This document shows, one piece after another, positions 52,138 through 63,130 of a DNA stretch of 64,000 nucleotides. The position numbers and the translations under genes are program-made. The notes under the pieces are model-generated. The model saw only the letters and a program-made list of their open reading frames with translations. It made no database searches and was not told where the DNA came from. Source of the DNA: Atherix ibis (lineage: Eukaryota > Arthropoda > Insecta > Diptera > Athericidae); assembly GCA_958298945.1 (NCBI GenBank), contig OY282605.1, forward strand, positions 108,434,267-108,498,266, written 5' to 3'. Position 1 is the first letter of the stretch. Each line of letters starts with the position of its first letter.

Positions 52138-54385
52138 CAGAGGCTCCCAAACTTTTTTGTGTCGTAGACCCCTTGCCATGTTTTCCGGTTTTTGGTAGAC
52201 CCACTACTTACCTGATATTGATTTTTTGTAAATTTCTAACTGTAGTGAAGTTTAGTGTTAAAAACTTAAAGTAAAAACACATGTTAAGTTTTATACATTT
52301 ATTAATTGAATTTTAATTAAAACTATTCAAAATAAAACTTTGTATCTGTTATATAAAATAAACGTAACATAAAATAAACTAAGTAATAAGTGAATGTTTT
52401 TAGTGGGAAGGATGAACCTGATGCTTTGATAATAAATTATCAACATTTGGCGTCAATTTTGTAAGGTTTAATCTTAAATCTCCTCGACTAATGATGTCCA
52501 GTCTGTTTCTTTTTTTTCCACTAGGTATAACGATGGAAAGGAAATTAAAAATTTACTCACTATATACCACTAGGTATGGCGATGGAAAGGAAATTAAAAA
52601 TTTCCTCGCTATATTCCATAATACGGGATAAGTAACGGGTATGTTTTTTTGCAGCCAGAAGTGCTGATATCCGTGCTTAAACTAAACCTTAAGTTCTTCG
52701 TTTGTATTGTACTTATTTCAGTCAGCTCCTCTTGTTTTATGACATTCGTTTTTTCTATGTTACCATATGGGTTAATTATCCACGGTGGTATTACCATAGT
52801 CAAAACATCCTCAAACCTCTTTTCGAAATCTGAATAGAGGGCAATTCCTGGCAGTTTGTATGTGACAATATGGGGAACTGGGAAAATTCGCCCCGTTCAA
52901 TATTTTGCTTCATTAGTTTAACTCTGGCAAGAAACGCTGATAAGATGGACTTTGTTTTAATCAAATTTAGATTGTCGCCTTGTAACTGCAGATTAACCAT
53001 ATTAAATTTTGTAAACAAATCTGTTAAATAGGTGATGTCTGCTTTCCACTTCATTAAATTTTCTCTTAAAATTTTATCTTTAGTATCCAGAAATTCTAAA
53101 ATAGTCTCAAAAAGTGCAAAAAATCTTGTCAAACATAAGCCTTTCGACAGCCAGCGTACTTCTGTGTGAAGGAGTAATTGATGAAAGTGTTCGTCATTTT
53201 CTTCACACAACTGCGCAAATAACCGCGTATTCAACGCTTTGCTTCGGATTCGGTTTACTGCATCAAAGACTAATTGAAGAGATTCATGCAATCTAACACT
53301 CAAATTTTTAGCAACTAAATGTTGTCGATGGATGACGCAATGTATTGCTAACACCCCTGGCACATTTTGTTTTAAATAGCTTATAAATCCACATCCAACC
53401 ATGGCAGATGCTCCAAACAAACAAATGAGAGTATGATTGGAAATTCTTCAAAAAACACGCAGCTGTAGTTGTGGATTTCTTATTTTCTTAATTTATCTTT
53501 CAAAGTGGTAAAATATTGTATGTAAATAATAAAAAACATACGTAATATTTATGTACAGTTGTCTTTTTTTAGATTTTTCCGAAAACATTCCATAATCCGA
53601 ACTTTTCGGTAATCCGAACATCTCCTTGCAGCAATTAGTTCGGATAACGGATATTGCACTGTAATTATAATAGCGATTGCTAAAACTTTGAAAAATAAAC
53701 TATTGAGGAGTACTCGTGTAATTTTGCATAATTTGAATATTAAACTACTAATAACTGAAGTCATGATCGGCGTAATTTATCTATCTTTGCTAAGTACGAG
53801 TACAGAACTAAAATTTAATTAAAAAATAATGTACTTACATTTCTCCGGCACTATAATTTGTGTGATAAACTACCAGTTTATATTTTTTTAAATATTTTCT
53901 TAGCACTTTCCTTTTCAAGATTCAGGAAACGAATAAACGTATTTGTCTCACATTCGTATTTATAGAGTGACGAATTGAACAAGTCAGTGCAAGTTCGCGA
54001 AGCTGTGAGACAAAAATTGACAAGAATTTTTACTGCGCGTATGTTTGTAACAAGATGATACTGGTATATCATTATGTGCAGGTTTTTACAAGTTCAAAAT
54101 GTATTGCGACCACAAAACGAATGCCTACATCCTACAACTTACACAATTTTATAAACATTTATAATAAATTTTTTACTTCATAGGTACTTTTATAAATAAT
54201 GTATATGTCTTTATATTATAAGATAGTATAATGTAAGTAAATAGGTACTATCAGTGTATGTTGAGATCCACTATCGTGAACCCCCATTTTCATTTCATGG
54301 ACCCTATTTTTTTTCGCTGACGTACACCGCTTGCAGGTTGTCATAGACCCCTGGGGTTCGATATATACCACTTTGGGAATCACTG
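52138..54385 (-). mobile_element. hAT-family DNA transposon with both ends and 8-bp target duplication
   Basis: Ends: CAGAGGCTCCCAAAC at 52138 and, inverted, CAGTGATTCCCAAAG ending at 54385. They are flanked by an 8-bp duplication with one mismatch: ATCTAGAG (52130-52137) and ATCTAGGG (54386-54393). The length of 2248 bp and 8-bp TSD are typical of hAT. The transposase is on the - strand. The best part is 53420-52800 (206 codons), with HCVIHRQHLVAKNLS and LLHTEVRWLSKGLCLTRFF, matching the hAT core of ZBED5/FAM200-type proteins. It continues downstream in broken frames to the C-terminal dimerisation region (KKRNRLDIISRGDLRLNLTKL, 52515-52455). The N-terminal region is eroded and carries a pogo-like insertion at 53556-53661. 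Two related 50-bp pieces at 52520-52620 show a small internal duplication. Confidence 0.9.
53556..53661. mobile_element. Pogo-like miniature element nested in the hAT copy
   Basis: A 106-bp segment begins CAGTTGTC and ends GCACTG (inward CAGTGCAATATCC), with TA on each side (53554-53555, 53662-53663). The interior has repeated and inverted ATCCGAAC / GTTCGGAT motifs, as in Tigger/pogo-type ends (CAGT..TTATCCGAA). No coding sequence. It splits the hAT N-terminal region. Confidence 0.55.
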
Positions 54386-54573
54386 ATCTAGGGGTTTAGA
54401 AGTGGATTTTTGTTGCCTAAAACATTCACAAAATTACAACTCAAGACCATACTATACTATAGCATCTTGTGACATGTGCTACGGGATATGGTGCATGAGG
54501 TTTAAAAAAGTTGAACCACACAAAATTTTCTACAAAAACTCTGTGGAAGAAAATATAGCATTTTTTTCCTTTT

Positions 54574-54881
54574 GCCTGGTATGCAGCTCGAGCGAAGATA
54601 AATTTTAACGCGATCTCCACTACTCTCTCATTTAGCGCAGCTAAACGAGAGTGAAACACAAACGTCAAAATTAAGCTAGCATTTATCTTTGATTATTGGC
54701 CCGTGCATTTAATTGTAGCGAAAACCAAAGTGAAATCGCGTGGAGACTTGTCAATGGAGACTTTGTTTTCACTCTCGAGCTGCGTACTGCCCGTCGAAAT
54801 CGTGAGCTAAATTTTTCGTTTTCGATTTAGCTAGCTAAAAATCGTATGAAAATTTATCTTAGCTCGAGCTGCATACCAGGC
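54574..54881. mobile_element. 308-bp miniature inverted-repeat element (MITE)
   Basis: Starts GCCTGGTATGCAGCTCGAG (54574) and ends with the exact inverted copy (54881). The inverted similarity extends about 38 bp with few differences (both arms continue into AAGATAAATTTT). It is flanked by TTTT on both sides, possibly a 4-bp duplication. The interior is notably GC-richer than its surroundings and contains another CTCGAGCTGCGTAC copy and a short CTCTC..GAGAG palindrome. No coding capacity. Superfamily not determined. Confidence 0.8.
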
Positions 54882-55340
54882 TTTTATTTGGAAAACAACG
54901 AACTTAGCAGTATCTTTTCAACAAATCACAACAGATTCGATAGATAGAATAAAAGACAAAAATAAAATGCTACACAAATTATGAGACGTCTACACAACAA
55001 TTTATTTATCAACAAATTATTGATACACAAATAACGCAGCGTCTACCCAACTTTTTATTTACCAACCTCTGACAATCGCTATTCAAACTCAACTAACTAA
55101 AACTAAAGCTAAACTGTCTCTCGCGAGTAGCGCTCATATTCATACTGCACTGGAACCGGTTTTGTGGAATATTCTAGAACACGCCAGAGCCATGCTACGT
55201 CGTTACAATACTATTTTCGAATATGCTATTTTTGCAAATCTACTTTTATACCATTTTTGTATTTATTTGTAAAGTTATGGCATATATTTCGATATTTTAT
55301 TAAACATTCTTTAAAATACCAATTTAACATAAGACAGAAT
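54882..55340. other. Non-coding DNA between the element cluster and AIMP1
   Basis: Contains two related stretches, ACGTCTACACAAC and GCGTCTACCCAAC, each followed by TTTATTTA (54986-55015, 55039-55065), and a heat-shock-element-like motif at 55167-55179. No gene. Confidence 0.4.
55167..55179. promoter_or_regulatory. Perfect three-unit heat-shock-element match
   Basis: GAATATTCTAGAA fits GAAnnTTCnnGAA exactly. It lies about 200 bp beyond the 3' end of AIMP1, not in an obvious promoter; no TATA-initiator pair or gene start was recognised nearby. A chance match is possible in AT-rich DNA. Confidence 0.3.
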
Positions 55341-55346
55341 TTTATT
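55341..55346 (-). terminator. Candidate poly(A) signal of AIMP1
   Basis: TTTATT on the + strand (AATAAA on the coding strand) about 30 bases past the stop codon. A second AATAAA overlaps the stop codon itself. Confidence 0.5.
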
Positions 55347-55375
55347 ATTGACAAGTAATTTCGTATAATTTATCT

Positions 55376-56332
55376 TTATTTAATGAATGTATTTGCTAAG
55401 GTAGCTGATTTTATCACGCCTTTTTCTCTAATAAATAAAGGTGAGCCTTTATAGCATGCAATACAACTTTCGTTCGTCTTCAAATCGGGTGCACACGTTT
55501 CGAATATTTTCTTTTTTGGATTCAATTGAGCATCTGGCTTTCTCTCATAACCTTCGCAATTGACAAAATCACCAGGAATAGATGCACTTGGAGGTTCTAA
55601 AATTTCAACTTTATCTGGAGTAGATGCACACATTACCATAGCTTCTGATACAATACCACGCATTTTTGCAGGCTTTAAATTACATAATAACACAACCATA
55701 CGATTCTTCATTTCTTCGATAGGAACAAATTTCACCAATCCAGAAATGACGGTTCTTGGTTTGTCTTCTCCGCAATCAATTTTTTCTAAGTAAAGAGAGT
55801 CGGCATCAGGATGGGCTGACACCTCAACAATTTTACCAATTCGCATATCTAAACGTCCAACATCAACTCGATCATCAATCGGTTCTGCATTAGCACTCGA
55901 TGCGGCAGCAGATTCTTTTTTTGGCACCAATTTCTGCTTTGGTTGCTTTGATTTTTTATCTACCGACTTAGATATTGACACTGATGGATTTTGGACCTCA
56001 ACAGTTTCGAAAGCAGAAGGCTGGCGGTCTCCTGGAATTGGTATTTGCATTTTCCCGTTACTTTTTTCTAAATCGATTAAAGTTATTCTAGCTTTCTCTA
56101 TTTCTTTTCTAAGATTATCATTTTCATTTTCAATTTCATGGATCTTCTTTTGTATGCAACGCCGTCTAATCACATCGTACTGCATACAAAAATTTCAGTT
56201 TAATCAAAATTCTTATATTAACTTAACCACAAAAATTGTTTCAAATTATCAAAATTATACCTCTAATTTTAAAGATTCTAGAATTTTACTTGCTTCCATA
56301 TTACGAAGTGCGCTTCTTTCCAAAATATTCAT
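55376..56332 (-). CDS. AIMP1: AIMP1 (p43/EMAP II), multi-tRNA-synthetase complex subunit
   Basis: Two exons: 56332-56261 (24 codons, MNILERSAL...LKLE) and 56179-55376 (267 codons plus TAA), giving 291 residues. The intron 56260-56180 is 81 bp, GT-AG, phase 0 (donor GTATAA, acceptor TATGCAG). A later in-frame Met (NMEASK) is an alternative start. Residues about 12-60 form a charged, heptad-like coiled coil (KKIHEIENENDNLRKEIEK), which in this family docks arginyl-tRNA synthetase. A Lys/Ser/Ala-rich linker (about 75-125) leads to the tRNA-binding OB fold from VGRLDMRIGKIVEVSAHPDAD, through NLKPAKMRGIVSEAMVMCAS, to the EMAP II extension ending KSATLANTFIK. This is full family length and order. 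It acts in the cytosolic synthetase complex as a non-catalytic tRNA-binding subunit. It is divergent to CCT8, with about 640 bp between start codons. Confidence 0.94.
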
Positions 56333-56971
56333 TTCTAAATAATTTAATAAATTATAATGCGAAGGCTCTTGTGATGTATTCACGTTCTTAAAAAGTCATC
56401 AAGTAAAGAGAATAAACTACTCCAGTCCGAAATACTAACATTAGCAAAGATTCTCTTCCGATGGCCGTCATGATTTTAGCACACATATCTTTAGAAACAA
56501 ATTATTTAAGTGATGATCAAATTTTATTATATTTTTAAAGATAAAATAACTAAATTTTTTCGTATTAAGGACTATTTACTATATTCGAATGATATTTAAT
56601 TTTAATTCTATTAATAAAAATTGAGATTCTTCGAATAACTATGATAAAATGCTCAAAGACTATTATAAGTATACATTTTTATGTATTATAATTTATTAAT
56701 TAAAAATATTTATATAATTTTGGAACTTTTCAAAAGAAAATTATTAAAATTTTATTTACATATATCTATAAAAATAGATAGAAATACAAAAAATTAACTA
56801 TGTACTGTACTAAAGTAAATATATGGTTTTTGTCTTGAATTATGACAAATTTCCTTACTTTGTGTAATGGAGAATATTCGAGTCGGTTTTTGTTTCTGAT
56901 TCATTGTAGCCCGGAAAGTTGACATTCAGGTTAGGAGTTCAGTTTTATAAGACACGAAATTTGTATTAAAA
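56333..56971. promoter_or_regulatory. Shared divergent 5' region of AIMP1 and CCT8
   Basis: The head-to-head start codons are 639 bp apart, so both promoters and 5' UTRs must fit here. On the CCT8 side, GATTCATTGTAGCCCGG near 56898-56915 contains a TCATTG initiator-like site about 70 bases before the ATG. On the AIMP1 side a short upstream ORF begins at 56471 on the - strand. No TATA box stands out on either side, as expected for housekeeping genes. Confidence 0.5.
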
Positions 56972-58818
56972 ATGGCTTTGTCAGTACCAAAAGCACCTGG
57001 AATTTCGCAAATGCTAAAGGATGGAGCACGGGTAAGATAATTATTGCGATATTATTAATTTTTTTTTGTGTTTGTCGATTTTACGTAGGTGCGTTCTCAT
57101 GACCACATGCTTTCAATTGTTTTTACCTTTTAAAGTGTTTTTAACGCAAGAATATGTTTAAATATTTGTTTTTATTAAATTTTAGATGTATAGTGGCTTA
57201 GATGAGTCTGTATTCCGTAATTTGGATGCCTGCAAGGAGTTCGCTAAAAGCGTTCGTTCAACATATGGTCCAAATGGCATGAACAAAATGATAATTAACC
57301 ATTTGGAGAAACAATTTGTCACCTCGGATGCCGGTACCATAATGAGAGAATTAGATGTGGAACATCCAGCAGTAAAATTAATGGTGATGGCTAGCCAAAT
57401 GCAAGAGGAAGAAGTTGGTGATGGAACAAACTATGTTGTGATATTTGCCGGGGCCTTACTAGAAGCAGCTGAAGATTTGCTAAGGTTAGGTATAACAACT
57501 ACTGAAATAGCATCTGGCTATGAATTGGCTTTGGAAAAAGCATTACAAGTTCTCCCAGAATTAGTTTGTAACAAAGTTCCAAATTATCGAAACTTGAACA
57601 GTATTACAACAAATTTAAAAGCCGCAATAATGTCTAAGCAATTGGGCAATGAAGAATTTCTTTCCAAATTGATTGCAAAGGCTTGTATATCAATATTTCC
57701 AGAACAAACAACATTCAATGTTGATAATATTCGTATTTGTAAGATATTAGGAAGTGGCTTGCATAAATCCGAAGTTCTAAATGGCATGGTTTTTAAGCGG
57801 CAAGTTGAGGGCACTGTAACACAAGCTGAAAAGGCTCCAATAGCTATTTACTCCTGTGCAATCGATGTCATCCAAACAGAGACTAAGGGTACTGTGTTAA
57901 TTAAATCCGCTGACGAATTGATGAACTTTAGCAGAGGTGAAGAAAATTTGCTGGAGAGTCAAATCAAAGCTATTGCAGATAGCGGTGCTAAGGTCATAGT
58001 TGGTGGTGGGAAATTCGGCGATATGGCCATACATTTCATGAATAAATACAATATAATGGGAGTTCGACTGAATTCAAAATTCGACTTGCGAAGACTTTGC
58101 AAAGCGGTTAATGGAACAATTCTTCCACGGTTAACTCCACCATCAAAACAAGAACTTGGTTATTGTGACCATGTATGTATTGAGGAAGTTGGTGATACCA
58201 CAATAGTTGCATTTAGAAATGAAGGCTCAGGAACCAAAATTGCGACAATAGTTATAAGAGGTTCAACTGATAACTTCATGGATGACATTGAGCGGGCAAT
58301 TGATGATGGCGTTAATACATTTAAGGGTATTACACGGGATGGAAGGTAATATTACCTCAGATGAACTTGTGATTTTTAATATAATAAATTTGGTTATAAC
58401 TATTCGTAGATTTCTTCCTGGAGCAGGATGTGTAGAGGTTCAGTTGTCTTCTAAAATCGCTGAATACGCAGATACATTACCAGGATTAGAGCAATATGCA
58501 GTGCGGAAATTTGCAACAGCACTTGAAATATTCCCAAAAACTATAGCTGAAAACAGTGGCTTAAATGGTACAAAAGTCCTTCAACTATTGTACTCTGGTG
58601 AAAAATGTGAAAGTGGTGTTGATATTGAATCGGAAACACCTGCCGTTATTAATCCGAAAGAGAAGAATATTCTTGATTTGTATGTGACAAAGATGTGGGC
58701 ACTTAAATATGCAGTTGGAGCTGCGAGTACAATTCTCAAAGTGAATCAAATAATTATGGCTAAAAGAGCTGGTGGACCAAAACCACGAAAACCGCCTGGT
58801 AGCGATGATGAGTCCTAA
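56972..58818 (+). CDS. CCT8: CCT8, T-complex chaperonin subunit theta
   Basis: Three coding exons: 56972-57031 (MALSVPKAPG...KDGAR, 20 codons), 57186-58345 and 58410-58818 (ending PGSDDES). Total 542 residues, close to the usual 545-550. Intron 1 is 154 bp, phase 0 (GTAAGA..TTTTAG). Intron 2 is 64 bp, phase 2 (GTAATA..CGTAG), splitting an Arg codon so that TRDG-R-FLPGAGC is restored. Group II chaperonin signatures: YGPNGMNK (residues 47-54), TSDAGTIMREL (about 66-76) and the nucleotide-binding GDGTN (98-102); the apical region includes ETKGTVLIKSADELMNF and GGGKFGDMA; the C-terminal equatorial part has GSTDNFMDDIERAIDDGVNTFK, LPGLEQYA and DLYVTKMWALKYAV..A..ILKVNQIIMAK. One of eight subunits of the cytosolic ring that folds actin, tubulin and others with ATP. 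Start chosen at the family-conserved MAL. Intact gene. Confidence 0.97.
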
Positions 58819-58891
58819 ATTATTGAATAATTTTATACTATTATACACTATATGCATTTGATCACACTTTCCACAACATAATCTCATTGAG

Positions 58892-58897
58892 AATAAA
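58892..58897 (+). terminator. Poly(A) signal of CCT8
   Basis: AATAAA 74 bases after the stop codon, followed by an A-rich tract; the only well placed candidate. Confidence 0.6.
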
Positions 58898-58919
58898 AAA
58901 AAATATAATAACATCTAAT

Positions 58920-60227
58920 AAAATAATTTTTCAACTTCTTCTTTTGTAAACTTATCAACATTAATTTAATAAAATGTTCTTTTGCTGTGTTCTTGGAAAT
59001 GTCATTTTTGTTTTTATTTATTATTTAATTAAGGTAATTGGAATTTTTTCCCCTCTGTATTCGTTATCGTGAAGAGAGGAGAAAAATTTGAACGAAAATA
59101 TATATTTTAATTTGCGCATTTTATTATTTTTTAACTATCGACAAGTTTTTATTTGATATTTTTCTAAACAGTTACGAATAATATGTACATTTCCTAAAAT
59201 ATTCACTATCCTTCTTTTGTTAGTAAAATTTTCATATCTTTAACTACCCTATAATATCTAAAGTTTTCAATAAGATAGTGCCATCATAGCCAGTTACATT
59301 TAAATTTAGAAATTGCAAAAATACTTCCTTTTTTTTAATTTACTAAAAATGTTCAAATCGAATAAAATCAAAACAAATAAGTAATTATTACTGCACACAG
59401 ACTTTATTTAAATATTTGGTGAACATTCACTATTATCATTCTAGAGTCTATAAAGCCACGTTGCTTGACTAAATGGGGGTACTTTAACAAGTACAATGAA
59501 AAGACCACCCCTTACTAACTTGGCTTTCTGGACTCGAAAATGTTATTAGTAGCTTTATAATTTTTTTAATAAATATTATCGTCGATCTCATTGCAATTAT
59601 ATCCAAATTGTAATATATTTTCTAATAAAACTTCTCAAATTTGAATTTGTTCTAGTATGAAAACAGTCAAAACTAATTTCATTATAAGGCAAATCAATAA
59701 ATTCACCACTGCACTCTTTTGATCTAGACAGTAAAAGTGTATGTAATAATTTTTGTAGAAATTATTAGAAGAAAATGGTTATCGTCTAACAATAACTCAC
59801 TTAAATGAATTATATATATTCAGATAAGATTACATGTATAGATAGTAAATAAAAATATTTTATCAAATTATAGAAAATAATCAAAATATGAATTTTTGAT
59901 CACGTTTATCTTTATTTGGTTTTTTTTCTATTTTCGAAAATATGAATTTTTGATCACGTTTATCTTTATTTGGTTCATCATACCATATAACCAGATAATT
60001 TAACTTTTCCGAACAGATTATCGACTTGAAAAATTTCATCCCAAATAAATGGGAAAAATTCTGTAATATTTTTTAATAATAAATACTTGTAGTATTAAAA
60101 ATTGTTTCTGGAATATTTCAAAACATTTATAAACAATTAACTGAACGGTGGTAGTATCTGTGTTACATTAACAACAATATTTTTCTGAATTAATTATTCT
60201 TGTTTAGAGTAGATTTTTTACAAAAAC
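58920..60227. other. Non-coding DNA between CCT8 and the tandem array
   Basis: No gene. A 39-bp direct repeat (59883-59921 and 59937-59975, identical, period 54 bp) is the only structure noticed. Unique sequence ends at about 60227, where the array begins abruptly. Confidence 0.5.
59883..59975. repeat. 39-bp direct repeat, period 54 bp
   Basis: The 39 bases starting AAAATATGAATTTTTGATCA are present twice without mismatch. Confidence 0.9.
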
Positions 60228-60233
60228 CATTAA

Positions 60234-60762
60234 TGAATAAAGAAATAATTACTTATTTACCAATACTTCTGAATCTAATGCGACAATTCTAACGATTAAA
60301 TTAGCTAATAAGTTTCGTAGCCATCGTACTACCTTTAAATGAGGATGTGTATTGATTGGATAAATAATAAAGGATAAATTATTAGTTAAAGTAGCTATTA
60401 GGCATAATATATTATACTGTGGCAATTGGATTAAAAAACTAAACCATTCATACAAGCAGTTATACAAACATGCACACACCATGCATACTGCACATGCTAC
60501 ACATACACATTGGCATTCACTTGTACGCAGCTGAGCGCCATGACAATGAATGTGCGTTGCGCGGTCAGTCGCATTTTAGCACTCAGCGATAGCACGCGCT
60601 AACTTAACATAAAGTCACATGCTTAATTGACAAATAATAGTTTTTTATTTTAGAGATTTTCTAAGAAACAATTAAGTAAATAATGTTAAAAAGTAATATT
60701 TATTCATTTATGTGAAATATATTTATCATATTTAGTTGGTTATACACGTATTAAAAACCACA
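60234..60762 (+). mobile_element. LTR of array unit 1
   Basis: Begins TGAATAAAG and ends AACCACA, so it has the TG..CA termini of LTRs, and is followed after one base by the primer-binding site. The left edge coincides within 6 bp with the array/unique-DNA boundary at 60228. Less AT-rich in the middle (about 60510-60600), where a promoter might lie. Start could alternatively be upstream in the leader (see findings). Confidence 0.6.
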
Positions 60763-60763
60763 T

Positions 60764-60781
60764 TGGTGACCCCGACGTGAT
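60764..60781 (+). other. Primer-binding site, tRNA-Trp type (unit 1)
   Basis: TGGTGACCCCGACGTGAT is the exact complement of the 3' end of eukaryotic tRNA-Trp including CCA (ATCACGTCGGGGTCACCA), as I recall that tRNA. It lies one base after the LTR end, the standard position for first-strand priming. Confidence 0.8.
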
Positions 60782-61198
60782 ATGTGTATTGCGGTCTGAA
60801 ATCTAAATCGTGCGACGTATATTTGTACGTGTGTTAAAATAAAATTCAAGTCAAAGTGATAAGAACTGTAATTTCTCAAATACGCAATTTGCTAAAAGCG
60901 TACTAAAGGCAACAAAGAAGAAGATTATATTAACAGACTATATACATGAGCACAAATTGTCAGCGAAACAGCTGAAGAGAAACAAGGAAAGGAGATTGTT
61001 ATTTTGACTGGCAGTGCGTTTGTGTATGCACACGTACGTTATTTAGTTATTCGTGACGGGAATTTTGTTTGTGAAATTGCACTGACAGATAGAACAGAGA
61101 CAACAAAAGCAAAGGTGAACTTAACGCAACAGCAACAGTCAAACAGCAGCAGCAACATCGGCTAGTATAGAAGCTGAACATAACGTGGCACACATTAA

Positions 61199-61728
61199 TG
61201 AATAAAGAAATAATTACTTATTTACCAATACTTCTGAATCTAATGCGACAATTCTAACGATTAAATTAGCTAATAAGTTTCGTAGCCATCGTACTACCTT
61301 TAAATGAGGATGTGTAATGATTGGATAAATAATAAAGGATAAATTATTAGTTAAAGTAGCTATTAGGCATAATATATTATACTGTGGCAATTGGATTAAA
61401 AAACTAAACCATTCATACAAGCAGTTATACAAACATGCACACACCATGCATACTGCACATGCTACACATACCCATTGGTATTCACTTGTACGCGGCTGAG
61501 CGCCTTGTCAATGAATATGCGTTGCGCGGTCAGTCGCACTTTAGCACTCAACGATAGCACGCACTAACTTAACATAAAGTCACATGCTTAATTGACAAAT
61601 AATAGTTTTTTTATTTTAGAGATTTTCTAAGAAACAATTAAATAAATAATGTTAAAAAGTAATATTTATTCATTTATGTGAAATATATTTATCATATTTA
61701 GTTGGTTATACACGTATTAAAAACCACA
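61199..61728 (+). mobile_element. LTR of array unit 2
   Basis: Same termini as unit 1, with an LTR variant (A at 61317 where unit 1 has T at 60352; GTATTCACTTG instead of GCATTCACTTG) shared only with unit 3. Confidence 0.6.
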
Positions 61729-61729
61729 T

Positions 61730-61747
61730 TGGTGACCCCGACGTGAT
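61730..61747 (+). other. Primer-binding site, tRNA-Trp type (unit 2)
   Basis: Identical 18 nt, 966 bp after that of unit 1. Confidence 0.8.
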
Positions 61748-62164
61748 ATGTGTATTGCGGTCTGAAATCTAAATCGTGCGACGTATATTTGTACGTGTGT
61801 TAAAATAAAATTCAAGTCAAAGTGATAAGAACTGTAATTTCTCAAATACGCAATTTGCTAAAAGCGTACTAAAGGCAACAAAGAAGAAGATTATATTAAC
61901 AGACTATATACATGAGCACAAATTGTCAGCGAAACAGCTGAAGAGAAACAAGGAAAGGAGATTGTTATTTTGACTGGCAGTGCGTTTGTGTATGCACACG
62001 TACGTTATTTAGTTATTCGTGACGGGAATTTTGTTTGTGAAATTGCACTGACAGATAGAACAGAGACAACAAAAGCAAAGGTGAACTTAACGCAACAGCA
62101 ACAGTCAAACAGCAGCAGCAACATCGGCTAGTATAGAAGCTGAACATAACGTGGCACACATTAA

Positions 62165-62694
62165 TGAATAAAGAAATAATTACTTATTTACCAATACTTC
62201 TGAATCTAATGCGACAATTCTAACGATTAAATTAGCTAATAAGTTTCGTAGCCATCGTACTACCTTTAAATGAGGATGTGTAATGATTGGATAAATAATA
62301 AAGGATAAATTATTAGTTAAAGTAGCTATTAGGCATAATATATTATACTGTGGCAATTGGATTAAAAAACTAAACCATTCATACAAGCAGTTATACAAAC
62401 ATGCACACACCATGCATACTGCACATGCTACACATACCCATTGGTATTCACTTGTACGCGGCTGAGCGCCTTGTCAATGAATATGCGTTGCGCGGTCAGT
62501 CGCACTTTAGCACTCAACGATAGCACGCACTAACTTAACATAAAGTCACATGCTTAATTGACAAATAATAGTTTTTTTATTTTAGAGATTTTCTAAGAAA
62601 CAATTAAATAAATAATGTTAAAAAGTAATATTTATTCATTTATGTGAAATATATTTATCATATTTAGTTGGTTATACACGTATTAAAAACCACA
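62165..62694 (+). mobile_element. LTR of array unit 3
   Basis: Variant as in unit 2. The leader after it carries a different variant set from units 1 and 2 (A at 62845 instead of C), shared with unit 4. Confidence 0.6.
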
Positions 62695-62695
62695 T

Positions 62696-62713
62696 TGGTG
62701 ACCCCGACGTGAT
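62696..62713 (+). other. Primer-binding site, tRNA-Trp type (unit 3)
   Basis: Identical 18 nt, 966 bp after that of unit 2. The equivalent site is deleted in unit 4. Confidence 0.8.
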
Positions 62714-63130
62714 ATGTGTATTGCGGTCTGAAATCTAAATCGTGCGACGTATATTTGTACGTGTGTTAAAATAAAATTCAAGTCAAAGTGATAAGAACTG
62801 TAATTTCTCAAATACGCAATTTGCTAAAAGCGTACTAAAGGCAAAAAAGAAGAAAATTATATTAACAGAATATATACATGAGCACAAATTGTCAGCGAAA
62901 CAGCTGAAGAAAAACAAGGAAAGGAGATTGTTATTTTGACTGGCAGTGCGTTTGTGTATGCGCACGTACGTTATTTAGTTATTCGTGACGGGAATTTTGT
63001 TTGTGAAATTGCACTGACAGATAGAACAGAGACAACAAAAGCAAAGGTGAACTTAACGCAACAGCAACAGTCAAACAGCAGCAGCAACATCGGCTAGCAT
63101 AGAAGCTGAACATAAAGTGGCACACATTAA

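Noticed and set aside
52800..53420. 206-codon ORF as an intact host-domesticated hAT gene
   Set aside because: Homology continues past both ends in broken frames, the copy has TIRs and a target duplication, and a MITE interrupts its N-terminal region; this is a dead transposon, not a domesticated gene.
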